DNA from: Dechloromonas sp. ZY10
GTDB taxonomy: Bacteria > Pseudomonadota > Gammaproteobacteria > Burkholderiales > Rhodocyclaceae
Assembly: GCF_041378895.1 (NCBI RefSeq)
Contig: NZ_CP144212.1
Span: 399,001 to 463,000 of the forward strand
Direction: 5' to 3'
DNA: 64,000 nucleotides
Shown: in pieces, positions 45,281-55,372 of the stretch
Layout: the number at the start of each line of letters is the position of its first letter
Position numbering within the stretch: the stretch's first letter is position 1
Made by a program: the position numbers and the translations under genes
The notes under the pieces: model-generated
Told to the model about the DNA's origin: nothing
Database searches by the model: none
What the model saw: only the letters and a program-made list of their open reading frames with translations

Positions 45281-45948
45281 GCGGGGGCGGAACTGCGCGT
45301 CAGCGCAAAGTCGAAGCACAGTTGCGGCGAAGGCTCGGGTTCGGGCAGGTATTCGCCGAGCAAGGATGGCCATTCGGTTGGTTGCAGCAGGGTGGCGAAC
45401 TCATCCTCGGGAAACTCCGCGTGTTCGGCCAGCCAGAAGGCGGCGGCTTCGCCTTGCAGCAACAGGGGCAGGCGTGGTTGCAGTCCGTGCGCCAGACCGA
45501 TGGCTGGGGCGGTCAGTACGGCGCAAGTGCTGCCGGCGTGCGGGTGGTGGTCGAAGATGGCAGCGAGTAGCAGCAGTTCGCCATCGCGTTCCGCGATCCG
45601 CAGTTTGCGTCGCTGCCCCTCGCCGTCGGATTGCCAGCTCATGAAGGCGGTCGCTGGAATCAGGCAGCGCTTGCGGCGCAACAGGCGGTTGTAGAACGGG
45701 GTGGCGGCTAGGGTTTCTCCGCGCAGGTGGAGCAGCGGGCTACGCGGGCTCTGGTCAAGAAAATGTCCGACCAGTCCCCAGCGGGCATTGCTGGCCCGGG
45801 CACCGTCGCCGCCGCTGCTGATGATCAGCAGCGGTTCGCCAGGCGCCAGTTCGTCGTCGTCGGGCAGATCGCGGGCGCTGATCTGCAGGCGGCCGAAATG
45901 CCGGCTGATCTCTCTGACGCCGGCGTGCAGTTCGATACGTTCGCACAT
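45256..45948 (-). CDS. SRAP (YedK/HMCES-like) protein with altered active site
   Basis: The 230-residue protein has the SRAP fold: Met-Cys2 at the start, DDELAPGEPLLII, ARWGLVGHF and KRCLIPATAFMSW. True YedK proteins shield abasic sites in single-stranded DNA through Cys2, with Asn in INARxET, Glu in FxEW and a His. Here Cys2 is kept, but the Asn is His (LHLRGET, about 74), the Glu is Ser (FMSW, about 104), and the His loop has two extra residues (HGLQPRLPLLL). It may bind but not process crosslinks as usual, or have another role. It lies beside mutM, a repair gene. Confidence 0.82.
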   Translation of the reverse strand: MCERIELHAGVREISRHFGRLQISARDLPDDDELAPGEPLLIISSGGDGARASNARWGLVGHFLDQSPRSPLLHLRGETLAATPFYNRLLRRKRCLIPATAFMSWQSDGEGQRRKLRIAERDGELLLLAAIFDHHPHAGSTCAVLTAPAIGLAHGLQPRLPLLLQGEAAAFWLAEHAEFPEDEFATLLQPTEWPSLLGEYLPEPEPSPQLCFDFALTRSSAPAQRWQPGQ

Positions 45949-46079
45949 GGAGGGCTCCGGAAGAAAATAACCACTGTGTAAATTTACAGTAATTATCTGT
46001 GCCGCGAAAGAGCATTGATTCTCCGGATCCGCAAAATTCGGTCGGAGTTGCCCGGCTGTGCCGGTTTTTTCGCAAATTC

Positions 46080-46091
46080 ACGGTCGACCGT
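46080..46091. repeat. Palindromic repeat ACGGTCGACCGT, copy 5
   Basis: The perfect core is preceded by AAATTC and followed by GGTGC. It lies in the 244-base gap between the divergent SRAP-like and dynamin-like genes, 101 bases before the latter. Not being at a gene end, it does not look like a terminator. Confidence 0.85.
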
Positions 46092-46192
46092 GGTGCAGAC
46101 GCGTTTCTCCGGGACGTGCCGGCTGTGCCCTTGGTCGGCTGCCGGGGTTTTGTTAAATTCGCTTCCTCTGCCTGTTTTTTGAAGAATCGTTC

Positions 46193-48118
46193 ATGTCGCT
46201 CGCTCCCCGTTTTGCCGCCTATGCCGAATGGCGCACCCAGCTTGCTGCCCGGATCGGAGCCTTGCAGGACTGGTTGGTACGGAATGAACTGGCAGGGCCG
46301 CAAACTGCGCTGCGCTTTGCGCTGCTGCAGGATCGCCTGCGCGACGACAAGCTGACGGTCGCCTTTGTCGCCGAGTTTTCGCGCGGCAAGTCGGAACTGA
46401 TCAATGCGATGTTCTTTTCCGCATACGGCAGCCGCATCCTGCCCTCCTCCGCCGGGCGGACGACGATGTGTCCGACCGAACTGCGTTGGGATGAAGGCAA
46501 ACCGGCACAACTCGAACTGCTGCCGATTACCACTCGGGCAAGCAATCGCGGGGTCAGCGAGTTCCGCAATCGGAGCGAGGCGTGGACCGTGGTTACGCTC
46601 GATACCGGCTCGGCCAATGCCATGCAAGCTGCCTTGCGCCACGTTAGCGAGACCATCCGGGTTGCGCCGGACGAGGCGGCCAGCCTCGGCTTTGCGGTGG
46701 GCGAGGAGGCTTCCGACCTGTACCGGGTCGGCGCCGATGGCCTGGTCGAGGTGCCGCGCTGGCGGCATGCGCTGATCAATTTTCCGCACCCGCTGCTGCA
46801 GCAAGGCCTGGTGATCCTCGATACCCCGGGGCTCAATGCGGTTGGTGCCGAACCGGAACTGACCCTTTCGCTGTTGCCGAATGCCCATGCCGTGCTATTC
46901 CTGCTGGCTGCCGATACCGGTGTCAGTCAATCCGACCTGGTGATCTGGAAGGAGTACATCGGTGGTGCCGGCTTGCCGCGGGAAGGCCGGCTGGTGGTCC
47001 TCAACAAGATCGATGGGCAGTGGGACGAACTCAAAAGCCGCGCCGAAGTTGATGGCGAAATCGCCCGTCAGGCAGCCTCCTGTGCGGCCGTCCTCGGGTT
47101 GGCGCCGACGCAGGTCTATCCTGTCTCGGCGCAGAAGGCGCTGGTTGCCCGGGTCAATGCGGACCCGGCGCTGCTGCAGCGCAGCCGCCTGCCTTTGCTG
47201 GAAGAGGCCTTGTCGCAGGCCCTGATTCCGGCGCGGCGGCAACTCGTCGGCGAGCGGGTGGCCAGTGAATTCATGGCCTTGGCGGCTGGCGTGCGGACCT
47301 TGCAGGAATCGCGTTTGGCAGGCTTGCGTAGCCAGCTGGAAGAGTTGGTCGGCTTGCGCGGGAAGAATCAAGGGGTGGTCGAGTACATGATGGGGCAGAT
47401 CGGCAGCGAAAAGGCGGCCTTTGAGGCCGGGCTGCAGCGCTACTACGCAGTGCGCAACGTGTTCAACAGCCATAGCGCCAGCCTGTTTTCCCAGCTGAAT
47501 AGCGACAACCTGCGCCAGCTGACGCGGGAAACACGGTCGACCATGCTCGAAGCCAATTTTTCCAGTGCGCTGTCGGAGGCGATGAATGCCTTTTTTGCCC
47601 GCAGCCGTGAATTGCTGCTTGCCGCCGGGCGCGAAATCGACGAAATCCTTGAAATGATGGACGCTGTCTATCGCCGTTTTGCCAGTGAGCACGGGCTGAA
47701 ACTAGGGGCGCCGACAGCCTTTTCGCTAAACCGCTACACGGCCGAGATCGACCGCTTGCAGAGTTGGTGCGATACCCATCTCAATACGATGCTGACCTTG
47801 CTGACACGCGACAAGAAAAACATCACCCAGAAGTTTTTCGAGGAGGTGGCGATTCAAATCCGGCGGGCTTTCGAGCAAGCCAACAAGGATGTCGAAATCT
47901 GGTTGCGGGCAATCATGGCGCCGGTCGAAACCCAGGTGCGAGAACATCAACTGCAATTGAAACGGCGCCTCGACAGCTTGCGCCGGATTCATCAGGCGAC
48001 CGATTCGCTGGAAGAGCGGATCAGCGAGTTCGAGGCCGCAGAAGCCGCGCTCGCCCGTCAGATGGAAACACTGGACAGTCTGGCGGGGGAAATCGAGGCG
48101 CTGTTGCGGCGGAGTTAA
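46193..48118 (+). CDS. Bacterial dynamin-like GTPase
   Basis: The 641-residue protein has a GTPase domain: P-loop VAEFSRGKSELINA (about 59-72), switch 1 SAGRTTMCPTEL, LVILDTPGLN (G3) and VLNKIDGQWDEL (G4). A long helical middle and a C-terminal coiled coil follow. In the P-loop the first Gly of GxxxxGKS is Ala, and the usual ST is SE; I recall the same form in related proteobacterial proteins, so it is probably a family trait. Membrane-remodelling dynamins usually have a paddle or helix; none is clear here, so it may be a cytoplasmic member. It is a single gene. Confidence 0.88.
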   Translation: MSLAPRFAAYAEWRTQLAARIGALQDWLVRNELAGPQTALRFALLQDRLRDDKLTVAFVAEFSRGKSELINAMFFSAYGSRILPSSAGRTTMCPTELRWDEGKPAQLELLPITTRASNRGVSEFRNRSEAWTVVTLDTGSANAMQAALRHVSETIRVAPDEAASLGFAVGEEASDLYRVGADGLVEVPRWRHALINFPHPLLQQGLVILDTPGLNAVGAEPELTLSLLPNAHAVLFLLAADTGVSQSDLVIWKEYIGGAGLPREGRLVVLNKIDGQWDELKSRAEVDGEIARQAASCAAVLGLAPTQVYPVSAQKALVARVNADPALLQRSRLPLLEEALSQALIPARRQLVGERVASEFMALAAGVRTLQESRLAGLRSQLEELVGLRGKNQGVVEYMMGQIGSEKAAFEAGLQRYYAVRNVFNSHSASLFSQLNSDNLRQLTRETRSTMLEANFSSALSEAMNAFFARSRELLLAAGREIDEILEMMDAVYRRFASEHGLKLGAPTAFSLNRYTAEIDRLQSWCDTHLNTMLTLLTRDKKNITQKFFEEVAIQIRRAFEQANKDVEIWLRAIMAPVETQVREHQLQLKRRLDSLRRIHQATDSLEERISEFEAAEAALARQMETLDSLAGEIEALLRRS

Positions 48119-48121
48119 GGT

Positions 48122-50047
48122 CTACGCCGTGCTGTTCTGTGTGGGCGTTGCCCACAGCTTGTCGAGCGCGGCATTCAGGCGGCGCACATCGAGCGGTTTG
48201 CCGAGGTAGTCGAGGAAGCCGGCCGCCTGGCCGCGCGCAATGTCGGCTGGCGTATTATTGGCGGTGACTGCAATGACCGGGATGTTGGCCCAAACAGGAT
48301 TGGCTCCGAGGCGGTGCATGACCTCGAAGCCATCAATATCGGGCAGATTCAAATCCAGCAAGATCAATTCGGGCATCTCAGCACTGACCGCAGCCAGTCC
48401 GCTCAGTCCATCCTCAGCAATGCGGAGGCGGACATCGGGGCGTTTATCGAGGACCTTTTGCATCAGTTTGGCATTGATTGCGTTGTCTTCGATATAGAGA
48501 ACCGAGTGGCAGACCTGCTCGCTGGTTGCGGTAAGTGCGTCGCCAGAGGTTGGGGCTGCCGGGAGTTCAAACCAGAAGGTGCTACCTTGCCCCGATTGGC
48601 TCTCGACCCCGATGGAGCCGCCCATGGCCTCGACTAGCCGCTTGCACAGCGCCAAGCCGATGCCGGTACCTTCAATCCCGCAATAGGCGCTTTCCAGACG
48701 CTCGAAGGGGCGGAACAGGCGTGCTAGTTGTTCAGTACTGAGGCCGCGGCCGCTATCTGTAATGCAGATGCGTGGGGCGTTGCTGTTGCCGCCATAGTGG
48801 ATTTCGATCCGCCCACCTTGGCGGTTGTACTTGACAGCATTGGATAACAGATTGAGCAGGATTTGCTGCAGCCGCTGGCGATCACCATAGAGACGGATGT
48901 TGGGAACCGGTGCGAGCTGCAACTGCAGTTGCTGTGCTGGCAACAGAGGGCGGATGGCGTTCACGGCTGCAGTGATTTCGCTGTCCAGATCAAGGACCTC
49001 CGGGATCAGTTCGAGGTGGCCGCTTTCGATCCGGGAAAGATCAAGGATTTCATTGACCTGTGCCAGCAGCAGATTGCCGGCTTTGCGAATCTCCCGGACA
49101 TCGTCGGCTTGTTCCGGGTTGAGCGTTCCCTCGGCCTCAAGCATCTGGCTGAAGCCGATAATTGCATTGAGCGGTGTCCGCAGTTCGTGGCTCATCCGTG
49201 AGAGGAACTCGGTTTTGGCCGCATTGGCACGGAGGGCGGCAGCCGTTTCCCGTTCGGCGATGTCTTTGGCGTCGCAGAGGTCGCGGGTGCGGGCCAGTAC
49301 TTCTCCCTCAAGGTGATCGCGGTGGCGGCGTAACTCGTGGTCGGTATCGGCGATCTTTCCAAGCATGGCATTGAACTGCCTCACCAGGTGGCCAATTTCA
49401 TCATCGGCAGGATAGCTGACACGCAGGTTGTAGTGCCCGGATTCGCGGATGGCAGCTGCCGTGTCGGCAATTTCCGCAATCGGTGCGATGATCAGGCGTT
49501 GCAAACGGCGGGCCAGAAACCAGGAGGCCAGCATCGCCAGACACATTGCCAGCAGGATCCCGGCGATCCGGCTGAGCTGTTCGTGGCGCATTGGGCGGAG
49601 ATCGATCAACAAACTGAGTTCGCCGATTTGCTCTCCATCCAGGTTGACCGGATGTGACAGGCGAAGGAAGTTCGTCGGTAGCCAGCCAGGCTCTTCTGCC
49701 AGGTGGAAATTGCTGCGTGCAGCCAAGGTCTGTTGATCCTGCTCCTGCCGATCCACGGCCGCAAAGAGATAGCCTTCCGGCAGATAGATTCCGGCAGCCA
49801 CGATGTCCGGGCGGTTGAGCAGGCTCTGCAAGTGGGTGCGAGCGCCAGCCGGGTCGGCAAAGGCCAGATAGGGCTGCACGGTATCGCTGCCGATGTCGAG
49901 CAGAACCTGAATGTCGGCATGCAGCTTTTTCTGGGTCCTGACAAACTCTTCGACAACTCCGAACAGGGCGATGATCAGGCAGGCAAAGCCGACTGTGAGC
50001 AAGCCAAAGCGGGTCAGGCGCTGGCGGATGGTTGCGGCACCAAGCAT
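48122..50047 (-). CDS. Hybrid histidine kinase with HAMP and receiver, last gene of the TonB receptor-YfiR operon
   Basis: The 641-residue protein has membrane helices at about 14-32 and 160-180, a periplasmic region between them, a HAMP domain, an H-box FLSRMSHELRTPLNAIIGF (His about 287), HATPase boxes DSGRGLS and GTGIGLALCKRL, and a receiver domain with LILLDLNLPDIDG. It starts 6 bases after yfiR, so it is in one operon with the YfiR-like and TonB-dependent receptor genes. YfiR proteins bind and hold the periplasmic part of a membrane enzyme; here the kinase is the likely partner. No DNA-binding output gene is near. Confidence 0.93.
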   Translation of the reverse strand: MLGAATIRQRLTRFGLLTVGFACLIIALFGVVEEFVRTQKKLHADIQVLLDIGSDTVQPYLAFADPAGARTHLQSLLNRPDIVAAGIYLPEGYLFAAVDRQEQDQQTLAARSNFHLAEEPGWLPTNFLRLSHPVNLDGEQIGELSLLIDLRPMRHEQLSRIAGILLAMCLAMLASWFLARRLQRLIIAPIAEIADTAAAIRESGHYNLRVSYPADDEIGHLVRQFNAMLGKIADTDHELRRHRDHLEGEVLARTRDLCDAKDIAERETAAALRANAAKTEFLSRMSHELRTPLNAIIGFSQMLEAEGTLNPEQADDVREIRKAGNLLLAQVNEILDLSRIESGHLELIPEVLDLDSEITAAVNAIRPLLPAQQLQLQLAPVPNIRLYGDRQRLQQILLNLLSNAVKYNRQGGRIEIHYGGNSNAPRICITDSGRGLSTEQLARLFRPFERLESAYCGIEGTGIGLALCKRLVEAMGGSIGVESQSGQGSTFWFELPAAPTSGDALTATSEQVCHSVLYIEDNAINAKLMQKVLDKRPDVRLRIAEDGLSGLAAVSAEMPELILLDLNLPDIDGFEVMHRLGANPVWANIPVIAVTANNTPADIARGQAAGFLDYLGKPLDVRRLNAALDKLWATPTQNSTA

Positions 50048-50053
50048 TAACGA

Positions 50054-50590
50054 TTACCTCACACGCCAGGCAAGTCTGAGCAGGGCGGTCGGCAACTGGA
50101 TCGCGGCGCGACGGGTCGCTTCCTGGCTGACTTCGAATTGCAGGCGGTTGTTGAGCAGAACCAGTCCAATCATCGCTCCCTGTTCTTGCGGATTTTCTCC
50201 AGAGGCAATGTTGAGTTGGTGGCGGCTTTCTGGCAAGAGACGGTAGCGCTCCGGGAGGTCGTGGCCGGCAACCAGTACGTGGCATGGCGCCAACGCTTCG
50301 AAACGTGCCGCAGTACGGATTTCCAGAGGGCGGTTGCGGACGGTGCGTCCGCGCAGTTTCTCCAGTTCTTCGGCGAGGCTGTCGTTGCCTCGTTCTCGAG
50401 TAAGAACGCAGAGGCGTAGCGGCAGGCCTTCCGGGAGCGCCTCCTGAGGCCATTCGGCATAGCGGACAATGTTGAAAATGAACGCTGCCTTGACCTCGCT
50501 TTCACTGTATTGGGCCCAGCCTGTGCTGGCAGCTCCCAGGAGCAGAGCCCAGAAGTAACCCAAGCGGAGGATCAAGGCCCGTGGATGCAT
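50054..50590 (-). CDS. YfiR-family periplasmic protein (DUF4154)
   Basis: The 178-residue protein has a signal peptide (about 1-26). The YfiR domain shows YSESEVKAAFIFNIVRYAEWP, CHVLVAGHDLPERY and GAMIGLVLLNNRLQFEVSQEATR, split into its motifs. In Pseudomonas, YfiR is a periplasmic brake on the diguanylate cyclase YfiN. Here the neighbour is a hybrid kinase instead. The ATG at 50588-50590 begins the signal peptide. It is 13 bases after the TonB receptor gene. Confidence 0.9.
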   Translation of the reverse strand: MHPRALILRLGYFWALLLGAASTGWAQYSESEVKAAFIFNIVRYAEWPQEALPEGLPLRLCVLTRERGNDSLAEELEKLRGRTVRNRPLEIRTAARFEALAPCHVLVAGHDLPERYRLLPESRHQLNIASGENPQEQGAMIGLVLLNNRLQFEVSQEATRRAAIQLPTALLRLAWRVR

Positions 50591-50603
50591 TTGTCGGGCT
50601 GCC

Positions 50604-52544
50604 TCAGAAGGCTTGCCTGAATTGCAGGTAAGCACCGCGCGGCACGGAACTGGCAAGCGTATCTTGCCCAATTTGTTCCTGGTGGCTGGCCGCAAGAAGA
50701 TTTTGGCCGACCAAGGTCAGCGTGCTGCCTGGACGGAACTGCCAGGACAGGCGTAGGTCAAGACGGCGATAGGCCGGGACTCCCCCATAAGCAGCAACCC
50801 AGTACCAGAAGGCGTCAAACTCCACGTTCTGGCTCAGCTTGAGTTGAGATTGCAGATTGAATTGATGGCGAGGGCCGCTGCGGGTATATGCACCGACCTG
50901 GTCTGTGTTGTCACGGCTCCCGGGGCGAGGGGTGGCGGAGAGTTGCAAGTGGCTGTATGCGGCGTTCACTCGCCAGTCGGCAGTGGCCTGCCAGGCGGCA
51001 CTCAATTCGGCCCCGCGAGCTCTGGCTTCGAGCTGGTTGCCATACAGGTATGCCAGGCGAGGGAAGCTTGTTCCGGCGACAGGCTCAAGTGATCGCAGAT
51101 TGTCGTATTCGTACTGGTAGACGGTGAAATCGTAGGAGAACCGGGGGCTGAGCAACTGGCGATAGCCGATTTCGGTGGCTTGCAGTCGCTGGCTGGCAAA
51201 ATTCGGGGTGCCAAGTATTGAGAGCAGGGGCCAGCCGGTTAGATTTAGGGTGAGGTCACGGTCAGCGCGTGACGGGGTGTGGACGGTTTGCGACCAGGCT
51301 CCCCAGAGAGTGTGCTGAGGGGCGGGTTGCCATGCAAGGCGTACATTGGGCTGGGGTTCCCAGCCATTATTGGGGTGGTGTTCGAACTTGCTCCCCAGGG
51401 TCAGGCGCAAGCGCTCGGCAAGCGCGATTTCGTCCTGCAGGAATAGGTGGTAGCGCCGGTTTAATTGCCGCTGGTTACGGATGCTCAGTGTCGGATCGCT
51501 GGCAAGGAGCCAGTCGCTGACTTGCCGGTAGCCGGTTCCGATGACGATTTCGTGCGAGTGATGCGGCCGGAAGCGATGTTGCAGTTCGAGATCGGCTGTA
51601 TCGATTTGCTGCTGCAGCACCTTTTCTTCCCGCTCGGCGCGGTCTAGGTAGACTTGCATCTGCCAGCTGGCGCCGTTGTCGAGTTCCCTCTGCCAGTGCA
51701 GTTGCAGGTGGCTGCCGCGCATCCCGGCACTTTCCGGCCAGCGGAGATTGCCCGCCAGCCCCGGGCGCGTGAGGATTGCGGTCTGCTGCAGGTTGCCTTC
51801 GTAGGCTGCGGCATCAATGCGCAAACTGTCGCTGCCGCTTTGATGATCGAGGCGAAATCCGGCGCGAATCGTATTCCAGGCATCGTGTGCTCGTCCGCCG
51901 GCGGTTGCCGGAAGCGCATCATGGTCGATTTGCTTGGCGTAAGCGCGCAGGAAAGTGTGTTCGCCCAACTGCCCCCCTTGACGCACCATGATGCTGCGCT
52001 CGTGGCTGCCTGTCGTGACGGTGGCCAGTCCGCCCTGGGTTGTCCCAGCATGACGGGTGATGATGTTGATCACCCCGTTTACTGCGTTGGCTCCCCAGAG
52101 CGTACCGCCTGGACCGCGAATGACTTCAATCCGCTCAATGTCTTCAAGCGGAGTGTCCTGGGCCTCCCAATAGACCCCGCCAAACAGTGGCGAATATAGG
52201 CTGCGGCCGTCCTGTAGCACGAGCAGTTGGCCCGACCAGCGTGCATTCATTCCGCGGATGCTGACTGCCCATTTGTTTCCATCAATCCTCGCTACTTGCA
52301 CGCCGGGTACCAGGCGCAGGACTTCTGGCAGGCTGGTGGCTCCCGAGCGCCGGATGTCATCGCTGGTCAGTACGTGAATTGCGGCAGCGGCCTGGTCGGC
52401 GGGCTGGCTTTTTTTGCTGACCGAGGTAACTTCGATCCGCATCAGTTCCTCCAGCGACAACTGCAGCAGGTCTTCGGCACTAGCGGGGCATGCGGTCAGG
52501 CAGGCGAGACTCAGGCACGTGGCTGGGAGGTTGAGATTGATCAC
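50604..52544 (-). CDS. TonB-dependent outer-membrane receptor
   Basis: The 646-residue protein has a signal peptide (about 1-23), then LLQLSLEELMRIEVTSVSKK, an N-terminal motif I recall from receptors linked to signalling genes. A plug domain follows with PEVLRLVPGVQVARIDGNK, DGRSLYSP, IERIEVIRGPGGTLWGANA and VNGVINIITR. A 22-strand barrel ends in QFRQAF with terminal Phe. The ligand is unknown. The start is a GTG (complement 52542-52544). The gene leads an operon with yfiR and a hybrid kinase, so it may sense or import the signal. Confidence 0.93.
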   Translation of the reverse strand: MINLNLPATCLSLACLTACPASAEDLLQLSLEELMRIEVTSVSKKSQPADQAAAAIHVLTSDDIRRSGATSLPEVLRLVPGVQVARIDGNKWAVSIRGMNARWSGQLLVLQDGRSLYSPLFGGVYWEAQDTPLEDIERIEVIRGPGGTLWGANAVNGVINIITRHAGTTQGGLATVTTGSHERSIMVRQGGQLGEHTFLRAYAKQIDHDALPATAGGRAHDAWNTIRAGFRLDHQSGSDSLRIDAAAYEGNLQQTAILTRPGLAGNLRWPESAGMRGSHLQLHWQRELDNGASWQMQVYLDRAEREEKVLQQQIDTADLELQHRFRPHHSHEIVIGTGYRQVSDWLLASDPTLSIRNQRQLNRRYHLFLQDEIALAERLRLTLGSKFEHHPNNGWEPQPNVRLAWQPAPQHTLWGAWSQTVHTPSRADRDLTLNLTGWPLLSILGTPNFASQRLQATEIGYRQLLSPRFSYDFTVYQYEYDNLRSLEPVAGTSFPRLAYLYGNQLEARARGAELSAAWQATADWRVNAAYSHLQLSATPRPGSRDNTDQVGAYTRSGPRHQFNLQSQLKLSQNVEFDAFWYWVAAYGGVPAYRRLDLRLSWQFRPGSTLTLVGQNLLAASHQEQIGQDTLASSVPRGAYLQFRQAF

Positions 52545-52583
52545 GGGTGTCAGGGCTATGCTTTTGTCTTAATTCTTCTTGGC

Positions 52584-52616
52584 ATAATAAAGCCCGCATG
52601 GAGCGGGCTTTATTAT
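52584..52616. terminator. Terminator between ferredoxin and TonB receptor genes
   Basis: A perfect 14-bp stem, ATAATAAAGCCCGC (52584-52597) and GCGGGCTTTATTAT (52603-52616), has an ATGGA loop. It lies 22 bases after the ferredoxin stop. Confidence 0.85.
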
Positions 52617-52638
52617 GGGCTGGGTAGCGAAAGCAGGC

Positions 52639-54009
<1,371 letters not shown>

Positions 54010-54013
<4 letters not shown>

Positions 54014-55308
54014 TCGCCGGCCACCGTCACGGTGGTCAGATAGTCGCCGCGCACATGGCGGGAAAATGCCTTTTTAACGTCGTCGACCGTAACTGCAGCC
54101 ACCTTGGCCTGGTAAGTATCGAGATAGTCGAGCGGCAGGCCGTAGAAGCCGATGACCGCAGCGTTGTCGAGCAGCTTGCGGTTACTGTCCAGGCGCAGCG
54201 GGAAGCTGCCGGTCAGGTTGGCCTTGGCGGCGGCCAGCTCTTCGCCGCTCGGGCCGTTCTTGACGAAGTCGTCGATCAGGCTGCGGGCCAGCTTGATCGC
54301 ATCGCGGGCCTGGCTGCGCTTGGTCTGCAGGCCGATCTGGAAGGGGCCGGGCTGCTTCAGCGGCGCGAAATAGCTATACACGCTGTAGGCGTAGCCGCGC
54401 TTGTCGCGCACTTCCTTCATCAGGCGCGAGACAAAGCCGCCGCCGCCCAGGGTGTAGTTGCCGACCACCAGCGGGAAGAAATCGGGGTGGCCGCGCTCGA
54501 TCGCCGGCAGACCAATCTGGATGTGTGCCTGCGAGGCTGGGTGGGCGATGTGCTTCTGGCTACCCTTGACCGGCACCGGCGGTGCCGGCAGCACAGCCGC
54601 ACTGCCGGTCGGCAGCGCGGCGGCGAGCTCGCCGGCGATGCGTTCGGCGCTGGTGCGGTCGAGGTCGCCGACCAGGGTGATGGTTGCGTTGGCAGCGACG
54701 TAATACTGTGCATGGAAGGCGCGGGCGTCGTCGCGGCTAAGCCCGGCGACGCTTTCCGGCGATGCCTGGCGGCCGTACGGATGCTTGGGATAGAGCGCTT
54801 CCCAGAAGGCCTTGCCGGCAATGCTGTCGGGCCGTGTCTGCGCTTCCTTCAGGGCCGATACGGTGCGGGTCTGCTCGCGGGCGAAGATGTCGTCGGCGAA
54901 GCGCGGGCTGGCCAGCACCCGGCCGAGGATGGCCAGGGCCGGGGCCAGTTTGTCGGTCGCAGTCAGGGTACGCAGCGAAACGCTGGCGCGGTCGGTGTCG
55001 GCGCCGCCGCCGAGTTGCGCGCCGAGGTCGGCGAGCTGTTCGGCAATCGCGGTTTCGTCGAGGTCGCCGGCGCCGAGATCAAGCGTGCCCCGGGTCAGCG
55101 CGGCCAGCCCGGACTTGCCGAGCGGGTCGAACATCGAACCGGCGGCAAAGTCGACCTGCACGTCGAGCATTGGCAAGGCGCGGCTGGCGACGAAATAGAC
55201 GCGGGTACCGCCCGCCGTCTGCCAGTGTTCGATGGCGACGCCGGCGACGGCCGGCTGGCCGGCAAGCAGGGTGAAAAAGGCAAAAACTACGGTCAACAAG
55301 CGTTTCAT
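54010..55308 (-). CDS. M16-family peptidase-like protein, non-catalytic subunit
   Basis: The 432-residue protein has a signal peptide (about 1-22) and two M16 domains. The zinc-binding HxxEH is absent: the region reads SGLAALTRGTLDLG. The substrate-holding Arg-Tyr pair of inactive M16 partners is kept in RDKRGYAYSVYS. It therefore should form a dimer with the active protein encoded just upstream, 64 bases away. The pair is probably periplasmic. Substrates are unknown. Confidence 0.9.
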
Positions 55309-55372
55309 GGCAATTTCTCAGGCGCGAGTTCGGGTCGTTGCGGAGGCTGGGCGGGAGGGCATGCGGAGCGGC

